Below the pieces are notes generated by a model. It saw only the letters and a list, made by a program, of their open reading frames with translations. It made no database searches and had not been told where the DNA came from. DNA of 64,000 bases from Thermus sp. LT1-2-5 (GTDB lineage: Bacteria > Deinococcota > Deinococci > Deinococcales > Thermaceae): contig NZ_BSRG01000006.1 in NCBI RefSeq assembly GCF_040363165.1, positions 1 through 64,000 on the forward strand, read 5' to 3'. The translations under genes were made by a program, and so were the position numbers. This document shows positions 26,434 through 36,352 of this stretch, piece by piece (positions within the stretch are counted from its first letter, which is position 1; the number at the start of each line of letters is the position of its first letter).

Positions 26434-26889
26434 CCTGACCCTACGGGAAGGAGCGAGCCCTTCCCCACCCTCCGCTGCGCCCAATGCGGCCCAGGCCAAG
26501 GGAATCTTGACCCCCTTCGCTTGCAGGTGAGATAGCTACTTCCCTAATCTGCCTAAATACGACCGAACAGGCACGTTTGACACTTCACTAAAGCGAAGGG
26601 TTGATGCCAGGCTCCTTCTTGCCCTGTGTTTGGACTTGGTCAACGTTTTCGGTCTTGTGCTATACTTGGGGTGTCGGCCCTGGCCGACGGGGTTCTTGAA
26701 AGCCAGTTTTCCCCTTGAGGAAGGCGAATATGCGCTTTTCCCTTCTCATCGACCCTTCCGCAAGTGGCTTGCGAACGCGCTAAACCCCCAAAAACCGCCC
26801 TTATACGGCGTGTGCATATTCCAAGCTTCATCTTTCTCACAAACCCCCTCCAGGAGTGCCGTCCAGGACGTAGCAGAAAAGGGGGTGCC
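26434..26889 (+). promoter_or_regulatory. CRISPR leader region
   Basis: 456 bp without a credible gene, clearly richer in A+T than the flanks. It starts with a 7-bp hairpin (26445-26465) after rqcH. A -10-like TATACT (26661-26666) is followed by a perfect inverted repeat GTCGGCC-CT-GGCCGAC (26673-26688) at the expected transcription start. The last ~130 bp before the first repeat contain several A/T-rich patches. The degenerate final repeat of the array lies at the far (28541) end, which places the leader on this side. Confidence 0.6.
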
Positions 26890-27010
26890 GTTGCACGAGA
26901 TGCTTCCCCGTCAGGGGATTGCGACCCCCGTGGGGTAGGGGGCCTCCCCCCGCCAGGCCCTCAGTTGCACGAGATGCTTCCCCGTCAGGGGATTGATACG
27001 GTCTTCTTTG

Positions 27011-27961
27011 TCAAGCCACCGGTTCCAGCCGACCGGCGTAGTAGGCCCTGAGCCGCCCCATCATCCGGCGCAAAAGCTTGTGGGCCACCGCCAAAAGGGC
27101 TTGCTTCTTCCGCTTGCCCCGGGAAAGCAACCGGTGGTAGAAGGCCCGCATCTTTGGGTCATGCCGCACCGCCACCAAAGCCCCCATGTAAAGCCGCTTC
27201 CGCAAGAGGCTAGGCCCCTTCTTGGAAAGCCGGCTCCGCTCCACCGTCTTCCCCGACGCCTCCCGCTCCGGGATGAGCCCGGCGTAGGAGGCCGCCTCCT
27301 TGGCCCGGCCCCAAAGGTGGGGCGGCACCAGGGCCAGCACCGCCGCCGCCACCTGGGGACCTACTCCCGGGAGCGCCAGGAGAACCCCGGACTCGGGGAA
27401 GGTCTCCAGAAGGGCCCGGATTCTTTCCTCCACCTCCTCTAGGAGCTCCCGTACCAAGGCCAGCTCCCTCTGGAGGAGGGCCATGACCCCCTGGCTTCCC
27501 GCCCACGTGGCGGCCTCCCGTTGGTTCAGGATGGCCCTTTCCCGCCGGGCCAGGTCTTCCTGGTACCCCACCAGGGCCTTGAGCTCTTGGAGGGCCTGGG
27601 GGGGAGGGGTGTAGGCCCGGAGTTCCTCCCGGTAAACCTGGGCGTAGCGGGCGAGGAGGAAGGCGTCTTGGCGGTCGGTCTTGTTCCGCTCCGCCATGGC
27701 CTTGCGGAAGGCGGCCAGGTGGTAGGGGTTGACCAGGGCTACGTGGAAGCCCCTGGCCACCAGGAGGTTGAGGAGGGGGAGGTGGTAGACGCTGCTGGGT
27801 TCCAGGGCCACCCAGGTGGGGCGGTGGTGGGCCAGGGCGGAGAGGAGGGCTTGGCGGCCTTCCTCGGTGTTGGGGAAGCGGAGACGGGTGGGTTTGGCAG
27901 AGGGGGAGACCAAGGCCAGGTCCAGGTGGGGTTTGCTGACGTCAATGCCTGCGAAGAGCAT
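27011..27961 (-). CDS. IS110-family DEDD transposase/recombinase
   Basis: 316 residues. The N-terminal RuvC-like DEDD domain shows Asp7 (GIDVSK), Glu54 (ALEPSS), and Asp96 and Asp99 (NKTDRQDA). A helical linker follows. The C-terminal transposase_20 domain has the helix-hairpin-helix LLALPGVGPQVAAAVLAL, then YAGLIPE and the Ser-containing RSRLSKKGPSLLRKRLY. In this family the DEDD acidic residues and a C-terminal serine act together in a recombination guided by a bridge RNA. The ORF is full length with no frameshift. The ATG follows AAAGGAGGTAAAGC, an excellent ribosome site. Confidence 0.95.
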   Translation of the reverse strand: MLFAGIDVSKPHLDLALVSPSAKPTRLRFPNTEEGRQALLSALAHHRPTWVALEPSSVYHLPLLNLLVARGFHVALVNPYHLAAFRKAMAERNKTDRQDAFLLARYAQVYREELRAYTPPPQALQELKALVGYQEDLARRERAILNQREAATWAGSQGVMALLQRELALVRELLEEVEERIRALLETFPESGVLLALPGVGPQVAAAVLALVPPHLWGRAKEAASYAGLIPEREASGKTVERSRLSKKGPSLLRKRLYMGALVAVRHDPKMRAFYHRLLSRGKRKKQALLAVAHKLLRRMMGRLRAYYAGRLEPVA

Positions 27962-27979
27962 GCTTTACCTCCTTTGCTA

Positions 27980-28135
27980 GACTGAGGGAGGTGGCCACCC
28001 GACCCCGTGTGCCGTCCATGTGGATGCGGTCGTGGAAGACCGGGATACGGTGCGGCAGGGAGGCCGGGGCGGGTGGCTACCCATCAATCCCGCGGGCGTG
28101 GTGGCCCGGCAACCTGAGCGGTAGAGCCTCCCTCA
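27980..28135 (-). ncRNA. Candidate IS110 bridge RNA
   Basis: The minus strand of the long non-coding end can fold as follows. A closing helix pairs TGAGGGAGG (28135-28127) with 27991-27983. A target arm is closed by CTACC with GGTAG. A donor arm is closed by GCCACCCG (28077-28070) with CGGGTGGC (28001-27994) and by TGCCG with CGGCA. In the target arm GGGATTG (28091-28085) is complementary to the right target CAATCCC of the split CRISPR repeat, and GGTTGC (28114-28109) pairs, with one G-U, with GCGACC on the other strand. In the donor arm ACCGTATC (28051-28044) equals the element's right end and ACATG (28021-28017) complements its left end. The folding was done by eye. Confidence 0.7.
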
Positions 28136-28541
28136 TGGGGGAAGATACATGCGACCCCTGAAGTCCGCCGCCTTGTGGGGGCTCAGGACCTCCAGTTGCA
28201 CGAGATGCTTCCCCGTCAGGGGATTGCGACTAGGCGTAGTGGCCTACACCGTCATGGAGGACGGCTTCGAGGTTGCACGAGATGCTTCCCCGTCAGGGGA
28301 TTGCGACGTAGCGCCTGGCAGCCCTGAGGACCGCCTTGTCATGGGTCCCCAGGTTGCACGAGATGCTTCCCCGTCAGGGGATTGCGACACCACGTAGAAA
28401 CGACCACAGCCACGACCGCCAAAAGGCCAGTTGCACGAGATGCTTCCCCGTCAGGGGATTGCGACTACGACAATTAGGACAAAGCTTTACATTGCCGCCC
28501 CGCTTGTTGGTTGCACGAGATGCTTCCCCGTCAGGGGATTG

Positions 28542-28625
28542 ATGCTGTTTCCCCTTGTTAGGCGGTGGGCGTGGGGAAAAGGCCCCCGCACCCTTGGGTG
28601 GGCCGGGCAGGCCTGTCCCAGGAGA
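28542..28625. other. Spacer between CRISPR array and panD promoter
   Basis: A short G+C-rich stretch with no gene or further repeat copy. It contains CCCAGG/GGGCAG-type partial self-complementarity but no convincing terminator for the array transcript. Confidence 0.4.
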
Positions 28626-28654
28626 TTGCCCGGTGTCCGGTTCTCCCCTAAACT
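28626..28654 (+). promoter_or_regulatory. Leaderless promoter of panD
   Basis: TTGCCC (28626-28631), 17-bp spacer, TAAACT (28649-28654). The panD GTG at 28663 begins 8 bp later, so transcription and translation probably start at nearly the same base. Confidence 0.7.
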
Positions 28655-28662
28655 TAGACCCC

Positions 28663-29025
28663 GTGAAGAGGGTGATGTTCCACGCCAAAATCCACCGGGC
28701 CACCGTGACCCAGGCCGACCTCCACTACGTGGGCTCGGTGACCGTGGACCAAGACCTCCTGGACGCCGCCGGCATCTTGCCCTACGAGCAGGTGGACATC
28801 TACGACATCACCAACGGGGCCCGCCTCACCACCTACGCCCTCCCCGGCCCCCGGGGCTCGGGGGTGGTGCAGATCAACGGGGCGGCGGCCCACCTGGTGA
28901 AGCCGGGGGACCTGGTGATCCTGGTGGCCTACGGCGTCTTTGACGAGGAGGAGGCCAGGGAGCTCAAGCCCACCGTGGTCCTGGTAGACGAGCAAAACCG
29001 CATCGTAGAGGTAAGAAAAGGGTGA
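28663..29025 (+). CDS. panD: Aspartate 1-decarboxylase (pyruvoyl enzyme)
   Basis: 120 residues with a GTG start. The self-cleavage site YVGSVTV places Gly24-Ser25 at the canonical position; autocatalysis converts Ser25 to the pyruvoyl cofactor of the alpha chain. Other conserved parts are [14 protein letters not shown] (Lys9), [14 protein letters not shown] and [17 protein letters not shown]. It makes beta-alanine from aspartate for pantothenate and CoA. An ATG four codons downstream would lose the conserved KRV start and shift Ser25. The stop overlaps the GTG of the next gene (GTGA). Confidence 0.96.
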   Translation: MKRVMFHAKIHRATVTQADLHYVGSVTVDQDLLDAAGILPYEQVDIYDITNGARLTTYALPGPRGSGVVQINGAAAHLVKPGDLVILVAYGVFDEEEARELKPTVVLVDEQNRIVEVRKG

Positions 29026-29876
29026 ACCGCCTCAGGCTCTACCTGGAACTGGTGCGCTTCGAGCACACCCTTTTCGCCCTCCCCTTTGCCTACGGCGGGA
29101 TGCTCCTGGCGGCGGGGGGCTGGCCGGGCTGGCCCACCTTCCTCCTGGTCACCCTGGCCATGGTGGGGGCAAGGACCATGGCCATGGCCCTAAATCGGCT
29201 CATCGACTGGCGGATAGACGCCCTGAACCCTCGCACGCAAAACCGCCACCTGCCCAAGGGCCTGGTGAAGCCTTGGGAAACCCTGTTTTTGGCCCTTGTG
29301 GGCCTTTTGCTCTTGGTCTACGCAGGCCTCTCCCTAAACCCCCTCACCGCCAGGCTACTCCCGGTGGCGGTCTTTTTCCTCACCGTTTACAGCTACACCA
29401 AGCGCTTCACCTGGCTCTGCCACTACGTCCTGGGCCTCACCATTGGGGCGGCCGCCGCTGGGGGGTGGATCGCTGTTACGGGAAGCTTCGCCCCCACCGC
29501 CTACTGGCTTTGGGCTGGGGTGGGGCTTTGGATTGCCGGCTTCGACATCCTCTACGCCACCCAGGACTACGCCTTTGACCGGGCCTTTGGGGTGAAAAGT
29601 ATCCCGGCCCGCTTTGGCATCCCCAAGGCCCTCATCCTGGCCCGCCTCACCCACCTCCTGGCCTGGCTCGCCTTCCTCCTGGCCGGCCTGAGCTACGGGG
29701 CGGGGCCCCTTTACTTTCTTGGGCTTTTCCTGGTGGGGGGGCTCCTCCTTTGGGAGCACCGCCTGGTATCCCCCGAGGACCTTTCCAAGGTGGAGGTGGC
29801 CTTCTTCCAGGCCAACGTGGGGGTGAGCCTGGGAATGTTCCTCTTCATCCTCCTGGACCTTCTCCTCATGGGGTAG
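29022..29876 (+). CDS. UbiA-family prenyltransferase (menaquinone type)
   Basis: 284 residues, eight to nine membrane helices. The two Asp-rich motifs of the UbiA superfamily are present: [18 protein letters not shown] (NxxxDxxxD, about 60-77) and [20 protein letters not shown] (DxxxD, about 185-204). The second motif and the absence of ubiquinone in Thermus suggest prenylation of a menaquinone precursor (UbiA/MqnP-like), which is inference. The GTG start overlaps the panD stop by 4 bp. The following DUF436 gene begins 9 bp downstream, so the three genes form one operon. Confidence 0.9.
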   Translation: MNRLRLYLELVRFEHTLFALPFAYGGMLLAAGGWPGWPTFLLVTLAMVGARTMAMALNRLIDWRIDALNPRTQNRHLPKGLVKPWETLFLALVGLLLLVYAGLSLNPLTARLLPVAVFFLTVYSYTKRFTWLCHYVLGLTIGAAAAGGWIAVTGSFAPTAYWLWAGVGLWIAGFDILYATQDYAFDRAFGVKSIPARFGIPKALILARLTHLLAWLAFLLAGLSYGAGPLYFLGLFLVGGLLLWEHRLVSPEDLSKVEVAFFQANVGVSLGMFLFILLDLLLMG

Positions 29877-29885
29877 CCTTAGGGC

Positions 29886-30464
29886 ATGGAAGGCCTAAAG
29901 CGGCAGGCGGAGGCAGCCATCCGGGAGTTTTTGGAGCTTTTCCCCCTGCCCCAGGGAGGCCTCTTTGTCCTGGGGGGCTCCACCAGCGAGGTCTTGGGGG
30001 AAAGGGTGGGCACAAGGCCGAGCCTGGAGGTGGCCGAGGCCATCCTGGAAGGGCTTCTACCCCCCCTCCTGGAGCGGGGGGTGTACGTGGCGGTCCAGGG
30101 GTGCGAGCACCTGAACCGGGCCCTGGTGGTGGAGCGAGAGGCGGCCCGGGCCTATGGCCTCGAGGAGGTCACGGTCTTCCCCCACCCCAAGGCGGGCGGG
30201 GCCTTGGCCACGGCGGCCTTCCTCCGGTTCCGGGAACCCATCATGGTGGAATCCCTTAAGGCCCAGGCCCACGGGGGGATGGACATCGGCGGGGTACTCA
30301 TCGGGATGCACCTAAGGCCCGTGGCCGTGCCCCTGCGCCTTTCCGTGCGCAAGCTGGGGGAGGCGGTTCTCCTGGCTGCCAAAACCCGGCCCAAGCTCGT
30401 CGGGGGGGCCCGGGCGGTCTACACCCGGGAGGAGATGCTCAGGAAGCTGGAAGAATATCGCTAA
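29886..30464 (+). CDS. DUF436/UPF0340 (YwlG-like) protein
   Basis: 192 residues. The TIGR01440 signature phrases are clear: LGGSTSEVLGERVGT, then VAVQGCEHLNRALVVER, and PIMVESLKAQAHGGMDIG, then GVLIGMHLRPVAVPLR. Members are widespread in Gram-positives and thermophiles, often near glycine/serine metabolism; their function is not established. A conserved Cys and His (GCEHLNR) could bind a ligand. The 3' end runs 26 bp into the end of the converging aminotransferase gene. Confidence 0.88.
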   Translation: MEGLKRQAEAAIREFLELFPLPQGGLFVLGGSTSEVLGERVGTRPSLEVAEAILEGLLPPLLERGVYVAVQGCEHLNRALVVEREAARAYGLEEVTVFPHPKAGGALATAAFLRFREPIMVESLKAQAHGGMDIGGVLIGMHLRPVAVPLRLSVRKLGEAVLLAAKTRPKLVGGARAVYTREEMLRKLEEYR

Positions 30465-31497
30465 GCGCCTCCCTGAAAAGCGCCGCCACCCCCAAAGCCT
30501 CGTAGCGGTCGTAGGCGCCCATGAGGGAAAGGCGGAAAATCTTGCCCTTCAAGGGCCCTTGCCCCCCGGCGATGACCGCTCCCCGCCGGGCGAAGGCCTC
30601 CTTCACCGCCCCGTAGGGCACCCCCTCGGGCAGGTAGAAGGCGGCCACGGCGGGGCTTCGCACCTCAGGGACCGCCTTGAGGCCAAGCTCCTCCCCCACC
30701 TGGTAAAGGAGCTGGTTCTGCCAGGCCTTTAGGGCCAGGTGCGCCTCGAGCTGGGGCATCACCGCCTCCAACACCGCTTCCACCGCCCCCACCAGGTTGA
30801 TGGCCGGGGTCCAGGCGCTCTCCCCCTCCCTTTGCGCCTTGAGCTCCCGCGCCAGGTCCAGGTAGTAGCCCCGAGGCTTCAGGCGCTCCAGGGCCCTTGG
30901 GGCAAGGGCCACGAAACCCAGGCCTGGGGGGCACATGAGCCCCTTCTGGCTTCCCGAGGCGGCGGCGTCCACCCCGTAGGCCTCCAGGGCCACCTCCCGC
31001 ACCAAAAGGCTCGTCACCATGTCCGCCCCCACCAGGCCCTCGGGGTTTTCCTCCCTGAAGGCCCGGGCCAGGGCGGGCAGGTCCACCAAGGCTCCGGTGG
31101 AGGTTTCCGAGTGGACGAGGAGGAGGCCAGCAAAGCCCTTCCTCGCCACGTCCTCGGGCCGGGGCACGCGCCCATAGGGAAGGTCCAGGCGCTCGGCCCT
31201 GAGCCCCGCCGCCTGGGCGACCTCGTAAAAGCGCTCGGAGAACTTGCCGTAGACGGGGACCAAAACCCGCTCCCCCGGGGCGAAGAGGTTCTGCACCAGG
31301 GCCTCCATGGCCAGGGTGCCGCTTCCCGTGAGGAGGAGGACCTCCCCTTCCGTGCCGAAGGCCCGTTGCAACAGGGCGCGCGCCCTTAGGAAGAGGGCCC
31401 GGGCGGGCTCGGTGCGGTGGTGGAGCTGGGGACGGGAGAGGGCTTCCAGGGCCTTGGGGTGAAGCCGCACGGGACCAGGGGTCAGGAGCCACTCCAT
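30439..31497 (-). CDS. Class V aminotransferase (alanine-glyoxylate/serine-pyruvate type)
   Basis: 352 residues. It begins MEWLLTPGPVRLHPKAL, the TPGP start typical of the alanine-glyoxylate aminotransferase group. The PLP lysine lies in AASGSQKGLMCPPGLGF, and the Ser/Thr-rich VHSETSTGALVDL and GSGTLAMEALVQNL bind the cofactor. Likely it transaminates small amino acids (serine, alanine or aspartate) with glyoxylate or pyruvate; it may serve serine/glycine metabolism. A TACACT box 6 bp before the ATG suggests a leaderless transcript, and the start codon overlaps that of the divergent gene at 31496. Confidence 0.9.
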   Translation of the reverse strand: MEWLLTPGPVRLHPKALEALSRPQLHHRTEPARALFLRARALLQRAFGTEGEVLLLTGSGTLAMEALVQNLFAPGERVLVPVYGKFSERFYEVAQAAGLRAERLDLPYGRVPRPEDVARKGFAGLLLVHSETSTGALVDLPALARAFREENPEGLVGADMVTSLLVREVALEAYGVDAAASGSQKGLMCPPGLGFVALAPRALERLKPRGYYLDLARELKAQREGESAWTPAINLVGAVEAVLEAVMPQLEAHLALKAWQNQLLYQVGEELGLKAVPEVRSPAVAAFYLPEGVPYGAVKEAFARRGAVIAGGQGPLKGKIFRLSLMGAYDRYEALGVAALFREALSDILPAS

Positions 31498-32371
31498 GGG
31501 AAAAGTGTATCGTAGACCCGTGGACCTGGCCCTCCGCTTCCGCGCCCCCACCCCGGGGGAACACCTCCTGCCCCTACCCCAAAACCTCCCCGGCCAGGCG
31601 GTGGAGGACCTTTTCCTGTCCCATAAGCCCCTGGAGGTGTACGAGGCCCGGGGCAACCTCCTGGCCCGTTTTGCCCTCGAGGAGGGGGAAACGGTAGCGC
31701 TCCGCTTCCGCCTCAGGCCCCACCCCCTTCGGGAAACCCCCCCTTGGGCAAAGGCCCTCCTGAAGGAGCCCCCGGAGGCCTGGCCCGGGATCCTGGCCCA
31801 CCGCGGGCACAAGGTGGAAAGGGCCTTGGGCTTCCTGCTCTCGGGAAGGCCCCACACCTGGTTTCTGGTGGACGGCCTTCCCCTAGACCCCCACCTCTTC
31901 CACGCCCTCCAGGAAAACCCCGCCCACCTCCTTCCCCTAGGGGTGGCCCCCGAGCCCAGGGTTTACCTGGGCGGGCACGAGGGGCGGCGCCTCCTTCTCC
32001 TCAAAGCCCCTTGGCCCGGGGAGGAAGCCCTCCTTTGGCAAGAGCTCCAGGCCCTGCGGCCCGACCCGCTGCCGCCCCTCAGAGCTTTGGCCTTCGCCTC
32101 CTTGGGCCTTTCCGCCCTAGGCCTAGCCACGGGGCCTTGGCCCTACCTTCCCTACCTAGGGCTTTTGGCCGTGCGGCAGGGCCCAGCCCTAAAGGACATC
32201 TTCCTGCATAGCCCCCGCCACGCCCTGGAAAGCCTCCTCTTCCACGCCTTCGCCCTCTCCGTGACCCTAACCCCGGTCCCCGGGCTTGGCCTGGCCTACC
32301 TGGCCCTTTTCCTATGGAACCGCCTTAGGCCTTCTTCCGCAGCTCTTCCAAAATCTCCCGAAGAAGCCTGA
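31496..32371 (+). CDS. Unknown protein with C-terminal membrane helices
   Basis: 291 residues from the ATG at 31496. A GTG at 31520, 6 bp after TATCGT, is an equally plausible leaderless start giving 283 residues. The soluble N-terminal two thirds contain strands such as VDLALRFRAPTPGEHLLPLP and ARFALEEGETVALRFRLR. The last ~95 residues contain two or three hydrophobic segments (LAFASLGLSALGLATG, FALSVTLTPVPGLGLAYLAL). No family was recognised. It is divergent from the aminotransferase, with overlapping start codons, and its 3' end overlaps the converging mscL by 47 bp, where codon use is less typical. Real coding is supported by length and third-position GC. Confidence 0.65.
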   Translation: MGKVYRRPVDLALRFRAPTPGEHLLPLPQNLPGQAVEDLFLSHKPLEVYEARGNLLARFALEEGETVALRFRLRPHPLRETPPWAKALLKEPPEAWPGILAHRGHKVERALGFLLSGRPHTWFLVDGLPLDPHLFHALQENPAHLLPLGVAPEPRVYLGGHEGRRLLLLKAPWPGEEALLWQELQALRPDPLPPLRALAFASLGLSALGLATGPWPYLPYLGLLAVRQGPALKDIFLHSPRHALESLLFHAFALSVTLTPVPGLGLAYLALFLWNRLRPSSAALPKSPEEA

Positions 32372-32699
32372 CCTCCTCCGGAGGCCCGGGGGGAGCCGCC
32401 TGGGCCTCCTCCTTCTTCAGGCGCTTCTGCACCTCCTGCATGGGCACCACCACCAGGAAGTAAATGGCGGCCGCCACCACCACGAAGTTCAAGACGGCGT
32501 TGAGGAACTTGCCCAAGGCGATGGGCCCAAGCTTTACCGCAGAGAAGTCGGGCGCGCCCCCCAGAGCGCCGATCAGGGGGGTGAGGACGTCCGCCACCAA
32601 GGAGTTCACCACCTGGCCAAAGGCGCCGCCGATCACCACCGCCACCGCCAAATCCACCACGTTGCCCCGCATGAGAAAGTTCTTGAACCCCTGCAACAT
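32325..32699 (-). CDS. mscL: Large-conductance mechanosensitive channel
   Basis: 124 residues. The N-terminal amphipathic helix GFKNFLMRGNVVDLAVAVVI runs into TM1 with IGGAFGQVVNSLVADVLTP. The periplasmic loop is short (GAPDFSAVKLG) and TM2 is FLNAVLNFVVVAAAIYFLVVVP. The C-terminal cytoplasmic helix is LLREILEELRKK. The pentamer opens under membrane tension to release solutes on hypo-osmotic shock. A GAGGAGGGAGCT ribosome site precedes the ATG. Confidence 0.97.
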   Translation of the reverse strand: MLQGFKNFLMRGNVVDLAVAVVIGGAFGQVVNSLVADVLTPLIGALGGAPDFSAVKLGPIALGKFLNAVLNFVVVAAAIYFLVVVPMQEVQKRLKKEEAQAAPPGPPEEVRLLREILEELRKKA

Positions 32700-32769
32700 A
32701 GCTCCCTCCTCAACCCAGGCTCGGTTCTTGGTCCTCCCATACTACGACAAGCACCCAGGAAAGCCCTGG

Positions 32770-32775
32770 TACAAT
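32770..32775 (+). promoter_or_regulatory. Probable -10 box of the ABC ATPase gene
   Basis: TACAAT at 32770-32775. The only -35-like match (ACGACA, 32744-32749) gives a 20-bp spacer, so an activator may be needed. The ~55-nt leader contains a 5-bp stem GAGCC/GGCTC and ends with AAGGAGG. Confidence 0.5.
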
Positions 32776-32834
32776 GGGTCTGACCCCCGATGAGCCCAAG
32801 CGTGGCTCAAAGCGTGGGGCTTAAGGAGGCTCGC

Positions 32835-33965
32835 ATGGCTAAGGTCAAGCTGGAGCACGTGTGGAAGCGCTTCGGCAAGGTGGTGGCCGTCAAGGACTTC
32901 AACTTGGAAACCGAGGACGGGGAGTTCGTGGTCTTCGTGGGGCCCTCGGGCTGCGGCAAGACCACCACCCTGCGCATGATCGCCGGGCTGGAGGAGGTTT
33001 CCGAGGGCAAGATCTACATCGGCGACCGCCTGGTCAACGACGTTCCCCCCAAGGACCGGGACATCGCCATGGTCTTCCAGAACTACGCCCTCTACCCCCA
33101 CATGAACGTCTACGAGAACATGGCCTTTGGGCTACGCCTGCGCCGCTACCCTAAGGAGGAGATTGAGCGGAGGGTGAAGGAGGCGGCCCGCATCCTGAAG
33201 ATCGAGCACCTCCTCAACCGCAAGCCCCGGGAGCTCTCCGGCGGGCAACGCCAGCGGGTAGCCATGGGCAGGGCCATCGTGCGGGAGCCCAAGGTCTTCC
33301 TCATGGACGAGCCCCTCTCCAACCTGGACGCCAAGCTAAGGGTGGAGATGCGGGCGGAGATCGCCAAGCTGCAAAGGCGGCTTGGGGTCACCACCATCTA
33401 CGTGACCCACGACCAGGTGGAGGCCATGACCCTGGGCCACCGCATCGTGGTGATGAAGGACGGGGAGATCCAGCAGGTGGACACCCCCCTGAACCTCTAC
33501 GATTTCCCCGCCAACCGCTTTGTGGCTGGCTTCATCGGCAGCCCTTCCATGAACTTCATCCGGGCCCGGGTGGAAGCCCAAGGGGACAAGGTCTACCTCT
33601 TCGCCCCGGGCTTCCGCATCCGGGTGAACCCGGTCCTCGCCCAAGCCCTAAGGCCCTACGCCGGGAAAGAGGTGTGGATGGGCATAAGGCCGGAGCACCT
33701 GGGGCTTAAGGGCTACACGGTCATCCCGGAGGAGGAGAACGTTATCCGGGGCGAGGTGGAGGTGGCCGAACCCTTGGGGGCGGAAACGGAGATCCACGTG
33801 AGCGTGGACGGCACCGTGCTGGTGGCCAAGGTGGACGGCCACGCCCCGGTGAAGCCCGGGGACAAGGTGGAGCTTTTGGCGGACACCTCCCGCCTCCACG
33901 CCTTCGACGTGGACACCGACGAGACCATCGGCCACGCCCAGGAAAAGGCGGCGGTGGCCCGCTAG
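32835..33965 (+). CDS. Sugar ABC transporter ATP-binding protein (MalK/MsmX/UgpC type)
   Basis: 376 residues. The nucleotide-binding domain has Walker A GPSGCGKTTTLRMIAG (about 36-51), Q-loop VFQNYALYPHMNVYENMAFG, signature LSGGQRQR, Walker B FLMDEPLSNLDAKLR and the switch His in YVTHDQVEA. The C-terminal TOBE/MalK regulatory domain (about 240-376) includes WMGIRPEHL and HVSVDGTVLV. It is encoded alone, without permeases, like MsmX-type ATPases that energise several sugar importers; this is inference from context. AAGGAGG sits ideally before the ATG. The gene is closed by its own terminator. Confidence 0.93.
   Translation: MAKVKLEHVWKRFGKVVAVKDFNLETEDGEFVVFVGPSGCGKTTTLRMIAGLEEVSEGKIYIGDRLVNDVPPKDRDIAMVFQNYALYPHMNVYENMAFGLRLRRYPKEEIERRVKEAARILKIEHLLNRKPRELSGGQRQRVAMGRAIVREPKVFLMDEPLSNLDAKLRVEMRAEIAKLQRRLGVTTIYVTHDQVEAMTLGHRIVVMKDGEIQQVDTPLNLYDFPANRFVAGFIGSPSMNFIRARVEAQGDKVYLFAPGFRIRVNPVLAQALRPYAGKEVWMGIRPEHLGLKGYTVIPEEENVIRGEVEVAEPLGAETEIHVSVDGTVLVAKVDGHAPVKPGDKVELLADTSRLHAFDVDTDETIGHAQEKAAVAR

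Positions 33966-36336
<2,371 letters not shown>

Positions 36337-36352
<16 letters not shown>

Larger units (their letters stand above)
26996..28151 (-). mobile_element. Complete IS110-family insertion sequence
   Basis: About 1156 bp counting one TG/CA core. It contains a single DEDD transposase gene on the minus strand, a very short end beyond its stop (26996-27010, 15 bp) and a long non-coding end upstream of its start (27962-28149, 188 bp). This asymmetry, and the absence of terminal inverted repeats and of a longer target duplication, define the IS110 group. The long end is where bridge RNAs are encoded. It sits exactly inside a CRISPR repeat and appears intact. Confidence 0.9.
26964..28155 (+). 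repeat. Second CRISPR repeat, split by IS110 insertion
   Basis: The left part (26964-26995) ends GGGGATTG and the right part (28150-28155) reads TGCGAC. Joining them at a shared TG dinucleotide restores the exact repeat end GGGGAT-TG-CGAC. The TG (CA on the other strand) therefore flanks the element on both sides, as expected for the core dinucleotide of an IS110 recombinase. Confidence 0.9.
26890..28541 (+). CRISPR. CRISPR array of seven repeats and six spacers, split by an insertion sequence
   Basis: The 36-nt repeat starts GTTGCACGAGATG and ends CAGGGGATTGCGAC; its 3' part resembles Thermus type III-associated repeats (an 8-nt handle ATTGCGAC). Copies: 26890-26925; 26964-26995 plus 28150-28155 (interrupted by the IS110 element); 28195-28230; 28272-28307; 28353-28388; 28430-28465; and 28510-28541, whose last four bases diverge. 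Spacers are 38, 39, 41, 45, 41 and 44 nt. All intact repeats are identical. No cas gene is present in the window, so processing and interference must act in trans. Confidence 0.95.

Noticed and set aside
26630-27051. Open frames running from the leader into the first CRISPR repeat
   Set aside because: They include translated repeat sequence (LHEMLPRQGI) and resemble no protein; the region is better explained as leader plus array.
26890-28541. Two independent CRISPR arrays flanking a transposase
   Set aside because: The two flanks share one repeat that is restored exactly when the element is removed, so it is one array.
28510-28545. Divergent end of the last CRISPR repeat as a second IS110 scar
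   Set aside because: After GGGGATTG it reads ATGC, not ATACG as at the element end, and no core dinucleotide or element sequence follows. A degenerate terminal repeat is the simpler reading.
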